A stretch of 64,000 nt of DNA from JBBIRG01 sp964410965 (GTDB taxonomy: Bacteria; CLD3; SB21; JBBIRG01). Numbering within the stretch: the stretch's first letter is position 1; each line of letters opens with the position of its first letter. The stretch lies in the NCBI GenBank assembly GCA_964410965.1, contig CAYPIY010000003.1, positions 434,001 to 498,000 on the forward strand, read 5' to 3'. The notes below the pieces were generated by a model. That model saw nothing but the letters and a program-made list of their open reading frames with translations. It ran no database searches and was not told the origin of the DNA. Both the position numbers and the translations under genes were made by a program. Positions 16,245-24,778 of this stretch are shown piece by piece.

Positions 16245-17375
16245 TTACCGCACATTACGTTTAAAAGAATCCATGATTTCGCTGACCGAATCCCCGCCGA
16301 ATTTTTCAAGGAACGGGTTGACCAGGGCCAGGGCAAGCATGGATTCAGCGATAACTCCGAACGCCGGAACGGCGCATACATCAGCCCTTTCATAATGAGC
16401 CTCCGCGGAGGCAAGACTCCGGATATCGAAGGATTTCAGGCGTTTCTGAATCGTGGGAATCGGTTTCATGACGGCGCGGAGGATCAGCGTCTGTCCCGTT
16501 GTCATGCCTCCCTCGATTCCGCCGCAGTGATTCGTGATCCGCGTGACCTGACCGTTCCGGATCAGGAATTCATCCTGGGATCCGGAACCTTTTTGACCCG
16601 CGAAAAGAAATCCGTCGCCGATCTCCACTCCTTTCGCTCCGGGTACGGAACCGACGGCCTGCATGATCAGACCCGGCAACCGGCGGTCCGGATGCTGGTA
16701 ACTGCCGATGCCCGCAGGAAGCCCATCCGCCACAAGCTCGATGATCCCTCCCAGTGAATCCCCTTCTTTCCCCGTTTTTTTGATCATCGCGATCATTTCT
16801 TTTTCCGCTTCCGGATCGATGACATTCATCTCGGAATGTTCCGTCCTGTCAAGGATGTCCGCCGGTGCCAGATTCGCGCCGGCAGCGTCCGGGCTGATCC
16901 TGACCGGACCAACCTGCAGGACATGCGAGGCGATGCAAATTCCGAACTCCTCAAGCAACCTCCGGGCAATGCTGCCCAGGGCCACACGCATGGCGGTTTC
17001 GCGGGCGCTGGCCCGCTCCATGACGGGACGAAGGTCATTCAGCCGGTATTTTTCCGCTCCGGCATAATCAGCGTGCCCCGGCCGGGGTATGAAAACTTCA
17101 CTGCCGAAACGTGCGTCCTTCAGTCCGTCGTTTCCGGATTGGTTTTTTATGATACAGGTCACCGGAGAACCGGTCGTTTTACCCTTGTACAAGCCGGATG
17201 TGATTTCGGCCGTATCCGGCTTTCTCATCCGTTCGCTTCTGCCGTAACCCTTTTGACGGCGGGCCAGATGATGATCCAAGTATTTCCCTTCAATGCTCAG
17301 GCCCGACGGCATACCTTCCATTATGCCGGTAAGCGTATTTCCGTGCGATTCACCCGACGTCAAAATCCGTATCAT
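16245..17375 (-). CDS. aroC: Chorismate synthase
   Basis: AroC converts 5-enolpyruvylshikimate-3-phosphate to chorismate, the last shared step of aromatic amino acid synthesis, using reduced FMN. The protein has the N-terminal signature ILTSGESHGNTLTG, the GHADYAGAEKYRLNDLRPVMERASARETA block, and the C-terminal CAVPAFGVIAE region. A start at 17375 (MIRILTSG) is preferred because GGGAG lies 8 bases upstream; an ATG nine codons earlier (17402) is possible. The resulting 376 residues is normal. No other shikimate gene is in the window. Confidence 0.95.
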   Translation of the reverse strand: MIRILTSGESHGNTLTGIMEGMPSGLSIEGKYLDHHLARRQKGYGRSERMRKPDTAEITSGLYKGKTTGSPVTCIIKNQSGNDGLKDARFGSEVFIPRPGHADYAGAEKYRLNDLRPVMERASARETAMRVALGSIARRLLEEFGICIASHVLQVGPVRISPDAAGANLAPADILDRTEHSEMNVIDPEAEKEMIAMIKKTGKEGDSLGGIIELVADGLPAGIGSYQHPDRRLPGLIMQAVGSVPGAKGVEIGDGFLFAGQKGSGSQDEFLIRNGQVTRITNHCGGIEGGMTTGQTLILRAVMKPIPTIQKRLKSFDIRSLASAEAHYERADVCAVPAFGVIAESMLALALVNPFLEKFGGDSVSEIMDSFKRNVR

Positions 17376-17455
17376 CAGAAGCTCTCCCGTTTCATGATTC
17401 ATTCCACTTCAATATAGGATTTTATCCGGCGAATAGCAAATTGAGGGAAAAGCTG

Positions 17456-17484
17456 TTGATATTGATTCCATTTCAGGCTATACT
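17456..17484 (+). promoter_or_regulatory. Promoter of the DMT transporter gene
   Basis: TTGATA (17456-17461), exactly 17 bp, TATACT (17479-17484). Transcription would start near 17491. An ATG at 17497 would then be almost at the 5' end, which favours the ATG at 17530. Confidence 0.6.
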
Positions 17485-17529
17485 CCCGCCGATGTTATGG
17501 TCTTTCATCATCGATACCGGGGTTGTCCG

Positions 17530-18423
17530 ATGCCATATGCAGGTGAATTAAGCGCAATCATTACTGTTTTCCTTTGGTCGGCTTCGTCCATGATCTTCAC
17601 ATCTGCAGCCCTGAAAGTAGGCGCGATGCAGGTGAATATCAGCCGGCTGGTTATCGGCATGGCATTTCTGTGGATCACCATCCTTTTCCTGGGAATATCT
17701 TTCTCTCTGTCATGGGCACAGATCATGTATTTGTCGCTTAGCAGCCTTGTGGGTCTGGTATTCGGGGATACGTTTCTCTTCAAGGCGTTTGAACTGATCG
17801 GCGCCCGGCTGAGCATGCTGATCATGTCGCTGGCCCCGGCGATCGCCGCACTTCTTGCCTATATTTTTCTGCACGAGACGATATCCGTTCCCGGCCTGAT
17901 CGGTATGGCGATGACACTGAGCGGAATTATTTATGTTGTGTATGAAAACCCCGAGGAAAACCGGCAATCTCCTCCGTTACACAGCTCTCGGGGTGCGTTA
18001 TACGGACTGCTGGGAGCGCTGGGGCAGGGAGGCGGATTGGTTTTGGCCAAGCTCGCTTTTGACGACGGTGAAATTCACGGACTGGTCGCATCTTCCGTTC
18101 GTACCACCGTGGCGGTCCTGTGCCTCGCCCCTCTCCTCTGGTTCACCGGGCGCTTACGGAATCCGGTGATGACATTCAGGCAGAATCCACCGGCATTCCG
18201 TGCAGTCCTTGCGGGAAGCATTGCCGGACCGTATCTGGGGATCACGTTCAGCCTGATCGCTATTATGCATACCGAAGTCGGAATCGCCTCAACGATCATG
18301 GCCATGGTCCCGGTTTTGCTTCTTCCCATGGAAAGGATCTTCCATAAGCGTCCGATGACCTGGAGATCCTCACTGGGCACCATATGGGCTGTTTCCGGAG
18401 TGGCTGTTCTTTTTGTAAAATAA
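17530..18423 (+). CDS. DMT/EamA-family transporter
   Basis: This is a membrane protein of about 297 residues with ten predicted helices in two halves, the plan of EamA (DUF6) drug/metabolite exporters of the inner membrane. The first half contains FGDTFLFKAFELIGARLSML and ends with a typical VPGLIGMAMTLSGIIYVVYE; the second half repeats the pattern (GIASTIMAMVPVLLLPMERI). Substrate cannot be read from sequence. ATG 17530 is chosen because of the promoter at 17456; the upstream ATG at 17497 would add eleven hydrophilic residues. It stands alone, divergent from aroC. Confidence 0.85.
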   Translation: MPYAGELSAIITVFLWSASSMIFTSAALKVGAMQVNISRLVIGMAFLWITILFLGISFSLSWAQIMYLSLSSLVGLVFGDTFLFKAFELIGARLSMLIMSLAPAIAALLAYIFLHETISVPGLIGMAMTLSGIIYVVYENPEENRQSPPLHSSRGALYGLLGALGQGGGLVLAKLAFDDGEIHGLVASSVRTTVAVLCLAPLLWFTGRLRNPVMTFRQNPPAFRAVLAGSIAGPYLGITFSLIAIMHTEVGIASTIMAMVPVLLLPMERIFHKRPMTWRSSLGTIWAVSGVAVLFVK

Positions 18424-18449
18424 AAAACCCGGTCAGATGGATGACCGGG
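18422..18449 (-). terminator. Terminator for the minus-strand tRNA transcript
   Basis: CCCGGTCA (18428-18435) pairs with TGACCGGG (18442-18449). On the minus strand the stem is followed by six T (A run at 18422-18427). It therefore ends transcription coming from the tRNA genes. Confidence 0.75.
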
Positions 18450-18456
18450 CTGTCTG

Positions 18457-18528
18457 CACGCCCACGGGGATTTGAACCCCGGTTACCGCCGTGAAAGGGC
18501 GATGTCCTAACCCCTAGACGATGGGCGC
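18457..18528 (-). tRNA. tRNA-Glu (TTC)
   Basis: A complete cloverleaf on the minus strand: acceptor GCGCCCA with TGGGCGT (first pair G-T), anticodon stem TCGCC/GGCGG with loop CTTTCAC (anticodon TTC), and T-arm CGGGGTTCAAATCCCCG. The 3' CCA is not encoded. Confidence 0.93.
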
Positions 18529-18600
18529 GTCTGAAGTCAAAAGCGGCGCATATATAATATGTTTTTGCCACTTATGCAAGGGAAATCTTTCAAAGATCCG

Positions 18601-18675
18601 GGTGACTGAGGGGTCTCGAACCCCCGGCCTTCAGGGCCACAACCTGACGCTCTAACCAACTGAGCTACAGCCACC
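18601..18675 (-). tRNA. tRNA-His (GTG)
   Basis: A complete cloverleaf on the minus strand with anticodon loop TTGTGGC (anticodon GTG). The extra 5' G (-1) opposite C73, diagnostic for histidine tRNA, is present, followed by acceptor GTGGCTG with CAGTCAC. T-arm GGGGGTTCGAGACCCCT. CCA is not encoded. It is upstream of tRNA-Glu in the same transcript. Confidence 0.94.
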
Positions 18676-18747
18676 GTATGCCATGGCTTCTCGTTTGCCA
18701 CAGAAATGTATTGTAATAAATATTTTAATTTTTATCAAGTAAATTTT

Positions 18748-19440
18748 ATGGAACCTAATATTTTTGAAACCCTGATCCGGCAACTTTATGAACTGAGCGG
18801 CCTTCTGTGCCATCAGCTGGAAACGAGATGCCTCACGGTAGCCGGTGTGCCTCTTCCCGTATGCAGCCGGTGCAGCGGAATATACCTGGGAGCGGCCGTG
18901 TTCGTGATTTTTCATGCCCTCGCCGTCAAATGGCCCCGGCGGATTGTATTGAGCGGCATCATCGGTTGGGTCGCCGGCTTCTCTCTGGCGTTTCTGCTCT
19001 TCGACGTGTACGCCGGATACCGGATGTACGGAGACATTCATCCGGTGCGTTTTGGAACCGGATACCTGTTCGGATTCATGCTGGCCTGGATCATGGGTAC
19101 TCTGAACCGTAAACAGCTGACCCGCAGGGACTTGCAGGGAATCGCACTGTGCGCGGAATACCGCTGTTTCGCAGGAATGATTATCGGCTTGTCAATGATA
19201 TTTCTTTTCTATATACTCTTCCGCGAAGAAGCGTGGATGTTTTATGCGTCGGTTATATGCGTTTCCGCAGGAGCAGTCATGCTGTACTCGGCGGCCAATA
19301 CGCTGCTTTTTTTCTGGATTTTTGACAGGCTCCGGCACCGTTGCGGAACCTTCGTCTGTGTGGTTTTATCGCACCTGACCGGCGCGAGCCTGTTTATCAT
19401 CCAGATGATCATGATTCGGTTGTTCCAACTCACTATTTAA
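18748..19440 (+). CDS. DUF2085 membrane protein
   Basis: This protein of about 230 residues has six or so transmembrane helices and the DUF2085 signature LCHQLETRCLT...PVCSRCSGIYLG near its N-terminus. The Cys/His residues suggest a metal or cofactor site facing the membrane, but the family has no proven function. ATG 18748 (MEPNIFETL) is preferred; an ATG at 18706 would add fourteen residues and lie only 30 bp from the divergent tRNA-His gene. It is followed 18 bp later by the Mrp gene and probably shares its transcript. Confidence 0.8.
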   Translation: MEPNIFETLIRQLYELSGLLCHQLETRCLTVAGVPLPVCSRCSGIYLGAAVFVIFHALAVKWPRRIVLSGIIGWVAGFSLAFLLFDVYAGYRMYGDIHPVRFGTGYLFGFMLAWIMGTLNRKQLTRRDLQGIALCAEYRCFAGMIIGLSMIFLFYILFREEAWMFYASVICVSAGAVMLYSAANTLLFFWIFDRLRHRCGTFVCVVLSHLTGASLFIIQMIMIRLFQLTI

Positions 19441-19458
19441 CTCCAGGAAAGGAAAAAA

Positions 19459-20571
19459 ATGGTTACCCAGGAACAGGTTATCAACGCGCTGAGAAATGTT
19501 ATGGACCCGGACCTGAAAAAAGACATCGTCAGTCTGGGATTTGTCAGGGATATCACGATCAGTGGCGGAGAGGTTTGTTTTAAGGTTGAACTGACTACCC
19601 CGGCATGTCCCGTAAAAGACCTGCTGAAAAGGCAATGCGAACAGCATGTCTCCGGCCTTCCCGGAGTTACAAAGACGGAAGTCATCATGACGGCTAAGAC
19701 CATCGGCCGGAAGTCCCTCCCGGACCAGATCCTGCCGGGGGTAAAAAACATCATTGCGGTCGCGAGCGGAAAAGGCGGTGTCGGCAAATCCACTGTGGCC
19801 ACGAATCTTGCGGTCGCACTGGGAATGCTCGGCGCGAAAACAGGGCTTCTGGACGCGGACATTTACGGGCCTAGCATCCCCCTGATGATGGGAATACATC
19901 ATCCGCCCTCCTCAAGTGACGGTGACAAAATGGATCCTCATGTCCATCACGGGATTTCCATGATGTCCATCGGGTTTCTGCTGCCTCCCGACGAGGCATT
20001 GGTCTGGCGCGGCCCTATGATCGCCAACGCGCTGACGCAGCTGATGACCGACGTTGCATGGGGTGAGCTTGATTACCTGATCGTGGATATGCCTCCCGGA
20101 ACCGGCGACGCCCAGCTGACCCTTTCCCAGACCGTGCCGCTGGTTGGCGCGGTTATCGTTACCACGCCGCAGGATGTCGCTCTGATCGACGCAAAACGCG
20201 GCGTGGGCATGTTCCAGAAAGTCAACGTACCCATTCTCGGCATCGTCGAAAATATGAGTTATTTTGTATGCCCGAAATGCAGCCACCGGACAGACATCTT
20301 TTCCAGCGGGGGCGCGAAAGCGGCCAGCCAGCATTATGACGTTCCCTTCCTTGGCGATGTTCCCCTGGACATCGAAACCCGGATCGCAGGGGATGAGGGC
20401 ACGCCGATCGTCATCGCAAAGCCCGGCTCTCCAAACGCCGCGGCTTTTCTGGAAATCGCGAAAAAACTCGTGAGCCTTATCAGCGTCATTCATGCCGGAT
20501 CTACCGCCGACAAAGCCCGTGCCCTAGGGCAGAAATCGTTTTTCACATCAAGCCGTCTGAAAGTCCTTTGA
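19459..20571 (+). CDS. mrp: Mrp/ApbC-type Fe-S cluster carrier ATPase
   Basis: A P-loop ATPase of 370 residues that carries Fe-S clusters to target enzymes in the cytoplasm. The N-terminal ~85 residues form a MIP18/DUF59 domain (NALRNVMDPDLKKDIVSLGF). The deviant Walker A is GKGGVGKSTVATNLA (near residue 104). The dimer-bridging cluster motif CPKC is in MSYFVCPKCSHRTD (near residue 270). A strong SD (AGGAAAGGA) precedes the ATG. A small gene begins one base after its stop codon. Confidence 0.93.
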   Translation: MVTQEQVINALRNVMDPDLKKDIVSLGFVRDITISGGEVCFKVELTTPACPVKDLLKRQCEQHVSGLPGVTKTEVIMTAKTIGRKSLPDQILPGVKNIIAVASGKGGVGKSTVATNLAVALGMLGAKTGLLDADIYGPSIPLMMGIHHPPSSSDGDKMDPHVHHGISMMSIGFLLPPDEALVWRGPMIANALTQLMTDVAWGELDYLIVDMPPGTGDAQLTLSQTVPLVGAVIVTTPQDVALIDAKRGVGMFQKVNVPILGIVENMSYFVCPKCSHRTDIFSSGGAKAASQHYDVPFLGDVPLDIETRIAGDEGTPIVIAKPGSPNAAAFLEIAKKLVSLISVIHAGSTADKARALGQKSFFTSSRLKVL

Positions 20572-20572
20572 C

Positions 20573-20812
20573 ATGAAAGCCGACGAAGTGTTCATCACCC
20601 TTTTGAGAGTCTCGGAAGAAGATGAAAAAATCGGAAAATTCATCCGGGCGGTCGTCAAGTTACCGGCATTCGAGCGGAATTCGCTGATCAATACGTTTAT
20701 CATGGAAATGACGCTCAAAGGCGCTCCGGCCGAATTCATTCAGGCCATTGCCGCGCTTCGTGACCCGGACATCATCGGAATTATCCGGCGCTGGCTGGAT
20801 GAACAGGCATGA
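20573..20812 (+). CDS. Small helical hypothetical protein after mrp
   Basis: This is a 79-residue, probably all-helical cytoplasmic protein with no cysteines, signal peptide or recognised motif. Its ATG starts one base after the mrp stop codon, so it is translated from the same mRNA. It resembles a small helical-repeat segment (PAEFIQAIAALRDPDIIGIIRRWL). I do not recognise the family. A role linked to Mrp is only suggested by the tight spacing. Confidence 0.65.
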   Translation: MKADEVFITLLRVSEEDEKIGKFIRAVVKLPAFERNSLINTFIMEMTLKGAPAEFIQAIAALRDPDIIGIIRRWLDEQA

Positions 20813-20821
20813 AACTCTCCT

Positions 20822-20844
20822 CCCGGGCGTGAAACTTGCCCGGG
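20822..20844 (+). other. GC-rich hairpin before the phosphatase gene
   Basis: A perfect 7-bp stem CCCGGGC (20822-20828) with GCCCGGG (20838-20844), 9-nt loop, no T-run. It ends 4 bp before the first ATG of the next frame (20849), which supports starting that gene at the later ATG (20897). It could be a weak terminator or a block to translation. Confidence 0.5.
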
Positions 20845-20896
20845 GCTTATGCGTAAGCAATATCATGAACCCTATGTTTTCTTCAGAAAGCCGTTT

Positions 20897-23425
20897 ATGA
20901 AAGAATTACTGAAAACCCGGAAAATATTGCTGATCCGGACCGCCTTCCTCCTTGTGGCTTTTTATGTCATTACGTTTTCCGCCTATTGGGCCGTCAGCAT
21001 GTTCGTTTCCAACATATTCTCAAATGACCAGTGCGTCTGGGCGCCGGAAAAAATTGAGAACCGCCGTGAACTGGTTTTCAGGAATATTCTGAAAAACGGA
21101 TCAGCCGACCGCGGAGGAGTTGTCGAAGGGGATATCCTGAGGGCTATCAACGGAAAATCCTTTAACAATGAAAATGAGGCCCAGTCGATTCTGAATACCT
21201 TTACACCGGCCGACACCGTGTTTTATACCGTCCTCCGCAACGGCAAAGAGCTTGTGCTTCCTCTGCAGATCGTGAAAACGTACAGCACGCTGCATCTCGC
21301 ATTCATTTTTCTCGGCATAAGCCTCTGGCTGATCGGCCTGATCGTTATGATATCCCGCCCCGCGGACCGGATTCCGGTCATGTTTTTCTGGATGGCTATG
21401 ACCGGAACGGTTTTGTTCGCCCTGGGCGGCGGGCTGATCGGATTCAGGGGAACGCTGAGCGGAACGGTAGCCCTGCATGTACTGGTGTCTTTTGCTCTGT
21501 TTCCGGCATTGTTTTATCATTTTTTCATATCCTTCCCGTCGGAAAAGTATTCCCCGAAAATCCGCCGCTGGCTTGTTCCGGGAGCATACCTTCTGTCGGC
21601 AGCCAATATGCTTTGGGGTCTAGCCGGCGCATTCCTGTACAATACCTTTTCCGGATTTTCCATACTGATCCTTTTCCTTTCATTCGGTTACTCCTTCGGC
21701 GTTTTCTGCAGGAGTTACTTCCAGATCCGTAATCCCGAACTCCGGAAACCTTTACGGAGCATCCTGATCGGGACTTCCGTCGGTATGAGCGGCTTTTTGT
21801 ATATGCTGGCCGTTACATTGTTCGTACCCTTTTTATTCATCAATCATCCCGAGCTTCTGATTCCCGTGTCCGTCATCGGCCTGATTCCCTTGTCGTTCGG
21901 ATATTCCGTTTTCCGTTACCGGCTGATGGACATCGAAATCGTTATCAAGAAAAGCATCATCTACACGGCCACCACGGTCACGCTCGCGATCTGCTATATC
22001 GGTGCGATGATGCTCCTGAATTATATTGTGGGCTCACTCTGGAAGGTTGCCGCGGATGACCGTCTGGTGCAAACCGGCAGCCTGATCATGGTCGCGCTTG
22101 TGTTTACGCCGATCCGGGGTTACTTTCAGACGCTGGTCGACAGGAAGTTTTTCCGCGACCGGTACAATTACCAGAAGGCGCTCCTGGAGTTTTCGAAAGA
22201 ACTGCCCAGCCTGACCGAGCTCGATCAGATCGTGCGTCAGGTAATCGGTTCCGTGAAAAAAACCATGCACATTGAATCGGTCTCACTGGTCCTGTTTGAG
22301 GACAACGGAAACGGAACCGGGGTCTTTCATCATGACGGATCGCTGCCTGACTCATGCGGAAAAACAGTATCGCTCCAGCATCTCATTCGGGATATCGGAC
22401 GGAAAAGGAGCCCCCAGCTGCTTTACGAGGTCGCCCTGAACGAACTGCCGGTGCCGGATTCCGAAAAGGACATCATCCGCAGCTGCCGTATGGTCGCCGC
22501 CGTTCCCATGATGAAATCCGACCGCCTGACCGGTGTTCTTTTTCTGGGACCTAAACAATCCGAACGTCTTTTTTCCAGCGAGGATATTGATCTGCTGATG
22601 ACGGTTGCGAATCAAACGGCGATCGCCATCGAGAATGCCCGGCTGATGAAAAAGGAAATGGATCAGATCCGGTATGAAAATGAACTCAATGTGGCCAGGC
22701 GGATCCAGCGGTCCCTGCTGCCTCAGGAAAAACCGCTGATCCAGGGGCTTGATTTCGCGGGATGTTCCATACCTGCTTATTCCGTCGGCGGCGATTATTT
22801 CGACTACATCATGCTGGATGACCACCGGCTGCTGATTTCCATCGGCGATGTATCCGGAAAAGGCGTCTCAGCCGCATTATACATGTCCAAAATCCAGGGC
22901 ATGATCCAGATTGCCAGCCAGCTTTACTCCTCACCCAAAAACATACTGACCGAAGTCAACCAGTGGATGTACCGCGGCATGGACCGCCAGTCGTTCGTAA
23001 CCATTGTTCTGGGGCTGATCGACATCAGAAAAAAAACCATTACGATCTGCCGTGCAGGCCACAGCCCCGTGATCGCCGTGCGCGACGGCCGCATGAATAT
23101 CATTCAGTGCAAGGGAATCGGTATCGGCCTGACGGACAGTTCGGTTTTTACCCACCAGCTGGAAGAAAACACACGATCACTTGAAGACGGTAACCAGTAT
23201 GTCTTTTACACCGACGGCGTGACCGAGGCGATGAATGAGCAGTACGAGGAATACGGCGAAGAGCGGCTGTTCAGCGTGATTCAGCAAAAACAGACCCATT
23301 CCGAGGGTTTGCTGAATGCCGTCCTGGATTCCGTCAGACGGTTTCAGGGTGCGGCAGAACAGCATGACGACATCACCCTTGTGGTTATCAGTTATAACGG
23401 TAAAAACAGCGATCCGAAAATATAA
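20897..23425 (+). CDS. PDZ-GAF-SpoIIE (PP2C) phosphatase, membrane-bound
   Basis: About 842 residues. Order of domains: a first transmembrane helix; a PDZ-like domain (KNGSADRGGVVEGDILRAING, about residues 60-125); a block of about seven to eight helices (~residues 130-410); a GAF domain (~residues 440-590); and a C-terminal PP2C/SpoIIE Ser/Thr phosphatase. The metal-binding motifs are present: GGDYFDY, ISIGDVSGKGVSAALYMS, FYTDGVTEAMN and HDDITLVVI. Such proteins dephosphorylate anti-anti-sigma factors in partner-switching, linking a sensed signal to a sigma factor. No STAS or RsbW-type partner is nearby, so the target is unknown. ATG 20849 is a less likely start because a hairpin adjoins it. 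Confidence 0.88.
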   Translation: MKELLKTRKILLIRTAFLLVAFYVITFSAYWAVSMFVSNIFSNDQCVWAPEKIENRRELVFRNILKNGSADRGGVVEGDILRAINGKSFNNENEAQSILNTFTPADTVFYTVLRNGKELVLPLQIVKTYSTLHLAFIFLGISLWLIGLIVMISRPADRIPVMFFWMAMTGTVLFALGGGLIGFRGTLSGTVALHVLVSFALFPALFYHFFISFPSEKYSPKIRRWLVPGAYLLSAANMLWGLAGAFLYNTFSGFSILILFLSFGYSFGVFCRSYFQIRNPELRKPLRSILIGTSVGMSGFLYMLAVTLFVPFLFINHPELLIPVSVIGLIPLSFGYSVFRYRLMDIEIVIKKSIIYTATTVTLAICYIGAMMLLNYIVGSLWKVAADDRLVQTGSLIMVALVFTPIRGYFQTLVDRKFFRDRYNYQKALLEFSKELPSLTELDQIVRQVIGSVKKTMHIESVSLVLFEDNGNGTGVFHHDGSLPDSCGKTVSLQHLIRDIGRKRSPQLLYEVALNELPVPDSEKDIIRSCRMVAAVPMMKSDRLTGVLFLGPKQSERLFSSEDIDLLMTVANQTAIAIENARLMKKEMDQIRYENELNVARRIQRSLLPQEKPLIQGLDFAGCSIPAYSVGGDYFDYIMLDDHRLLISIGDVSGKGVSAALYMSKIQGMIQIASQLYSSPKNILTEVNQWMYRGMDRQSFVTIVLGLIDIRKKTITICRAGHSPVIAVRDGRMNIIQCKGIGIGLTDSSVFTHQLEENTRSLEDGNQYVFYTDGVTEAMNEQYEEYGEERLFSVIQQKQTHSEGLLNAVLDSVRRFQGAAEQHDDITLVVISYNGKNSDPKI

Positions 23426-23431
23426 TTCCTG

Positions 23432-24505
23432 TCATTTCCCTGACAGAGACTTCCGGACCATGTCCAGCTTTTTCTTGGCTCTGAGATGGTCTCGTAAATT
23501 CGTGGAAAAGATGTGCCGGCCTTTCCCGTCGGATACCATGTAAAGGTAATTTACGGATGCGGGATACAAAGCGGCAAGAATCGACTCTTTGCCCGGATTG
23601 TTGACAGGCCCCGGGGGAAGCCCCTTGTACTTGTATGTGTTGTAGGGATGATCAATCTCAAGATCCTTGAAATACAGGCGCCGGGGGTTATCTCCGGTGA
23701 TATACTGAATGGTGGGATCCGCCTGAAGCAGCATCCTTTTCTTCAGCCGGTTATGATACACAGCCGAAACCAGGTACCGCTCATCCGGATCGGCGGTCTC
23801 TCCTTCAATGATCGACGCCAGCGTCACCACTTCTTTTGTCGTGAGTTTCAGGTGACGGGTTCGTTTTTTCAGGTCATCGTCGTAAAACCTGCAGAATTCC
23901 CCCGTCATGGTCCGGACGATGTCCCGTTCCGAGGTCCCGGGATCAAATTCATACGTGTTCGGCATGAGATAACCGAACAGGGAGGTGTCCTTCAGGCCGG
24001 ACTCCCGGATAATCTGCGTGTCCCGCAGGGCGGCCCGGAATGTATCGGCTGTAAGCGGCATCTGCTTCTGAAAGGCCGACAAAATACCCGGAAGGTTTCT
24101 CCCTTCCGGAACCGTGATCCGTAACGACTGAGGCTTAGTCTGCTGGAGAATGGAAAGTATCTGGTGATTGGAAGCATGCAGGGGAAGCAGATATTTTCCG
24201 GCCTTGATCCGGTGCTCGGCGTTCCGGTATTTTGCGGCCCAGATAAAAAGCCTGTGATCCGATATCACCCGGCTTTCTTCGAGGATGACGGCTGCGTCCT
24301 TCAGTGTGGCGCCTTTCGGAACCGTGATCAGGATTTTCCTGTCGACCGTCATTTCGTTAAGATCAATCAGAGGAGCATTAAAGAGAACCAGCTTGTAAAA
24401 AACCGCGATACCTAGCCCTGTGAACAGCGCTCCGGCAAGTGACAGCGTAAACAATATCCTGGCAGCTTTTTTATAAAAAACCGATGATGAATTCGGCCTG
24501 TTCAA
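23432..24505 (-). CDS. mltG: Endolytic murein transglycosylase MltG
   Basis: MltG cuts newly made glycan strands at the inner membrane and helps set chain length. The protein is 357 residues with an N-terminal transmembrane helix (~residues 12-38), a LysM-like segment, and the YceG domain with the catalytic-glutamate motif ASIIEGETADPDERYLVSAVYHNRL. LQADPTIQY and LPPGPVNNPG complete the signature. The start is a TTG at 24505 with AGGA upstream; a stop codon four codons earlier rules out a longer protein. It converges on the phosphatase gene with only 6 bp between. Confidence 0.93.
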   Translation of the reverse strand: MNRPNSSSVFYKKAARILFTLSLAGALFTGLGIAVFYKLVLFNAPLIDLNEMTVDRKILITVPKGATLKDAAVILEESRVISDHRLFIWAAKYRNAEHRIKAGKYLLPLHASNHQILSILQQTKPQSLRITVPEGRNLPGILSAFQKQMPLTADTFRAALRDTQIIRESGLKDTSLFGYLMPNTYEFDPGTSERDIVRTMTGEFCRFYDDDLKKRTRHLKLTTKEVVTLASIIEGETADPDERYLVSAVYHNRLKKRMLLQADPTIQYITGDNPRRLYFKDLEIDHPYNTYKYKGLPPGPVNNPGKESILAALYPASVNYLYMVSDGKGRHIFSTNLRDHLRAKKKLDMVRKSLSGK

Positions 24506-24778
24506 TCCCGTATCCTTTTATACAATAATAAATGCCGTTCATACCCGCGGCTTCCGCAAACCGCGCGAATGATATTGATTTTTTTATAGGAAATCAACAC
24601 GCATTCAAAAAAAAATAAAAAAAGAACGGGCAAGCATTTTCGAGCAAAGGACAGGTTTCCGTAATTCTGAAATCCATAACTAATTTCGGTGCATATTATA
24701 AAAAAAATGTTTATTTTTATGCGGGGCCGCATAAAAACGGCCATCATTTACGCCGCAAATGAAAACCCGGATGCACGC

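Noticed and set aside
24689..24778. Extended N-terminus of HypD
   Set aside because: The added residues match no HypD N-terminus; the ATG at 24779 begins the usual MK..EYR pattern.
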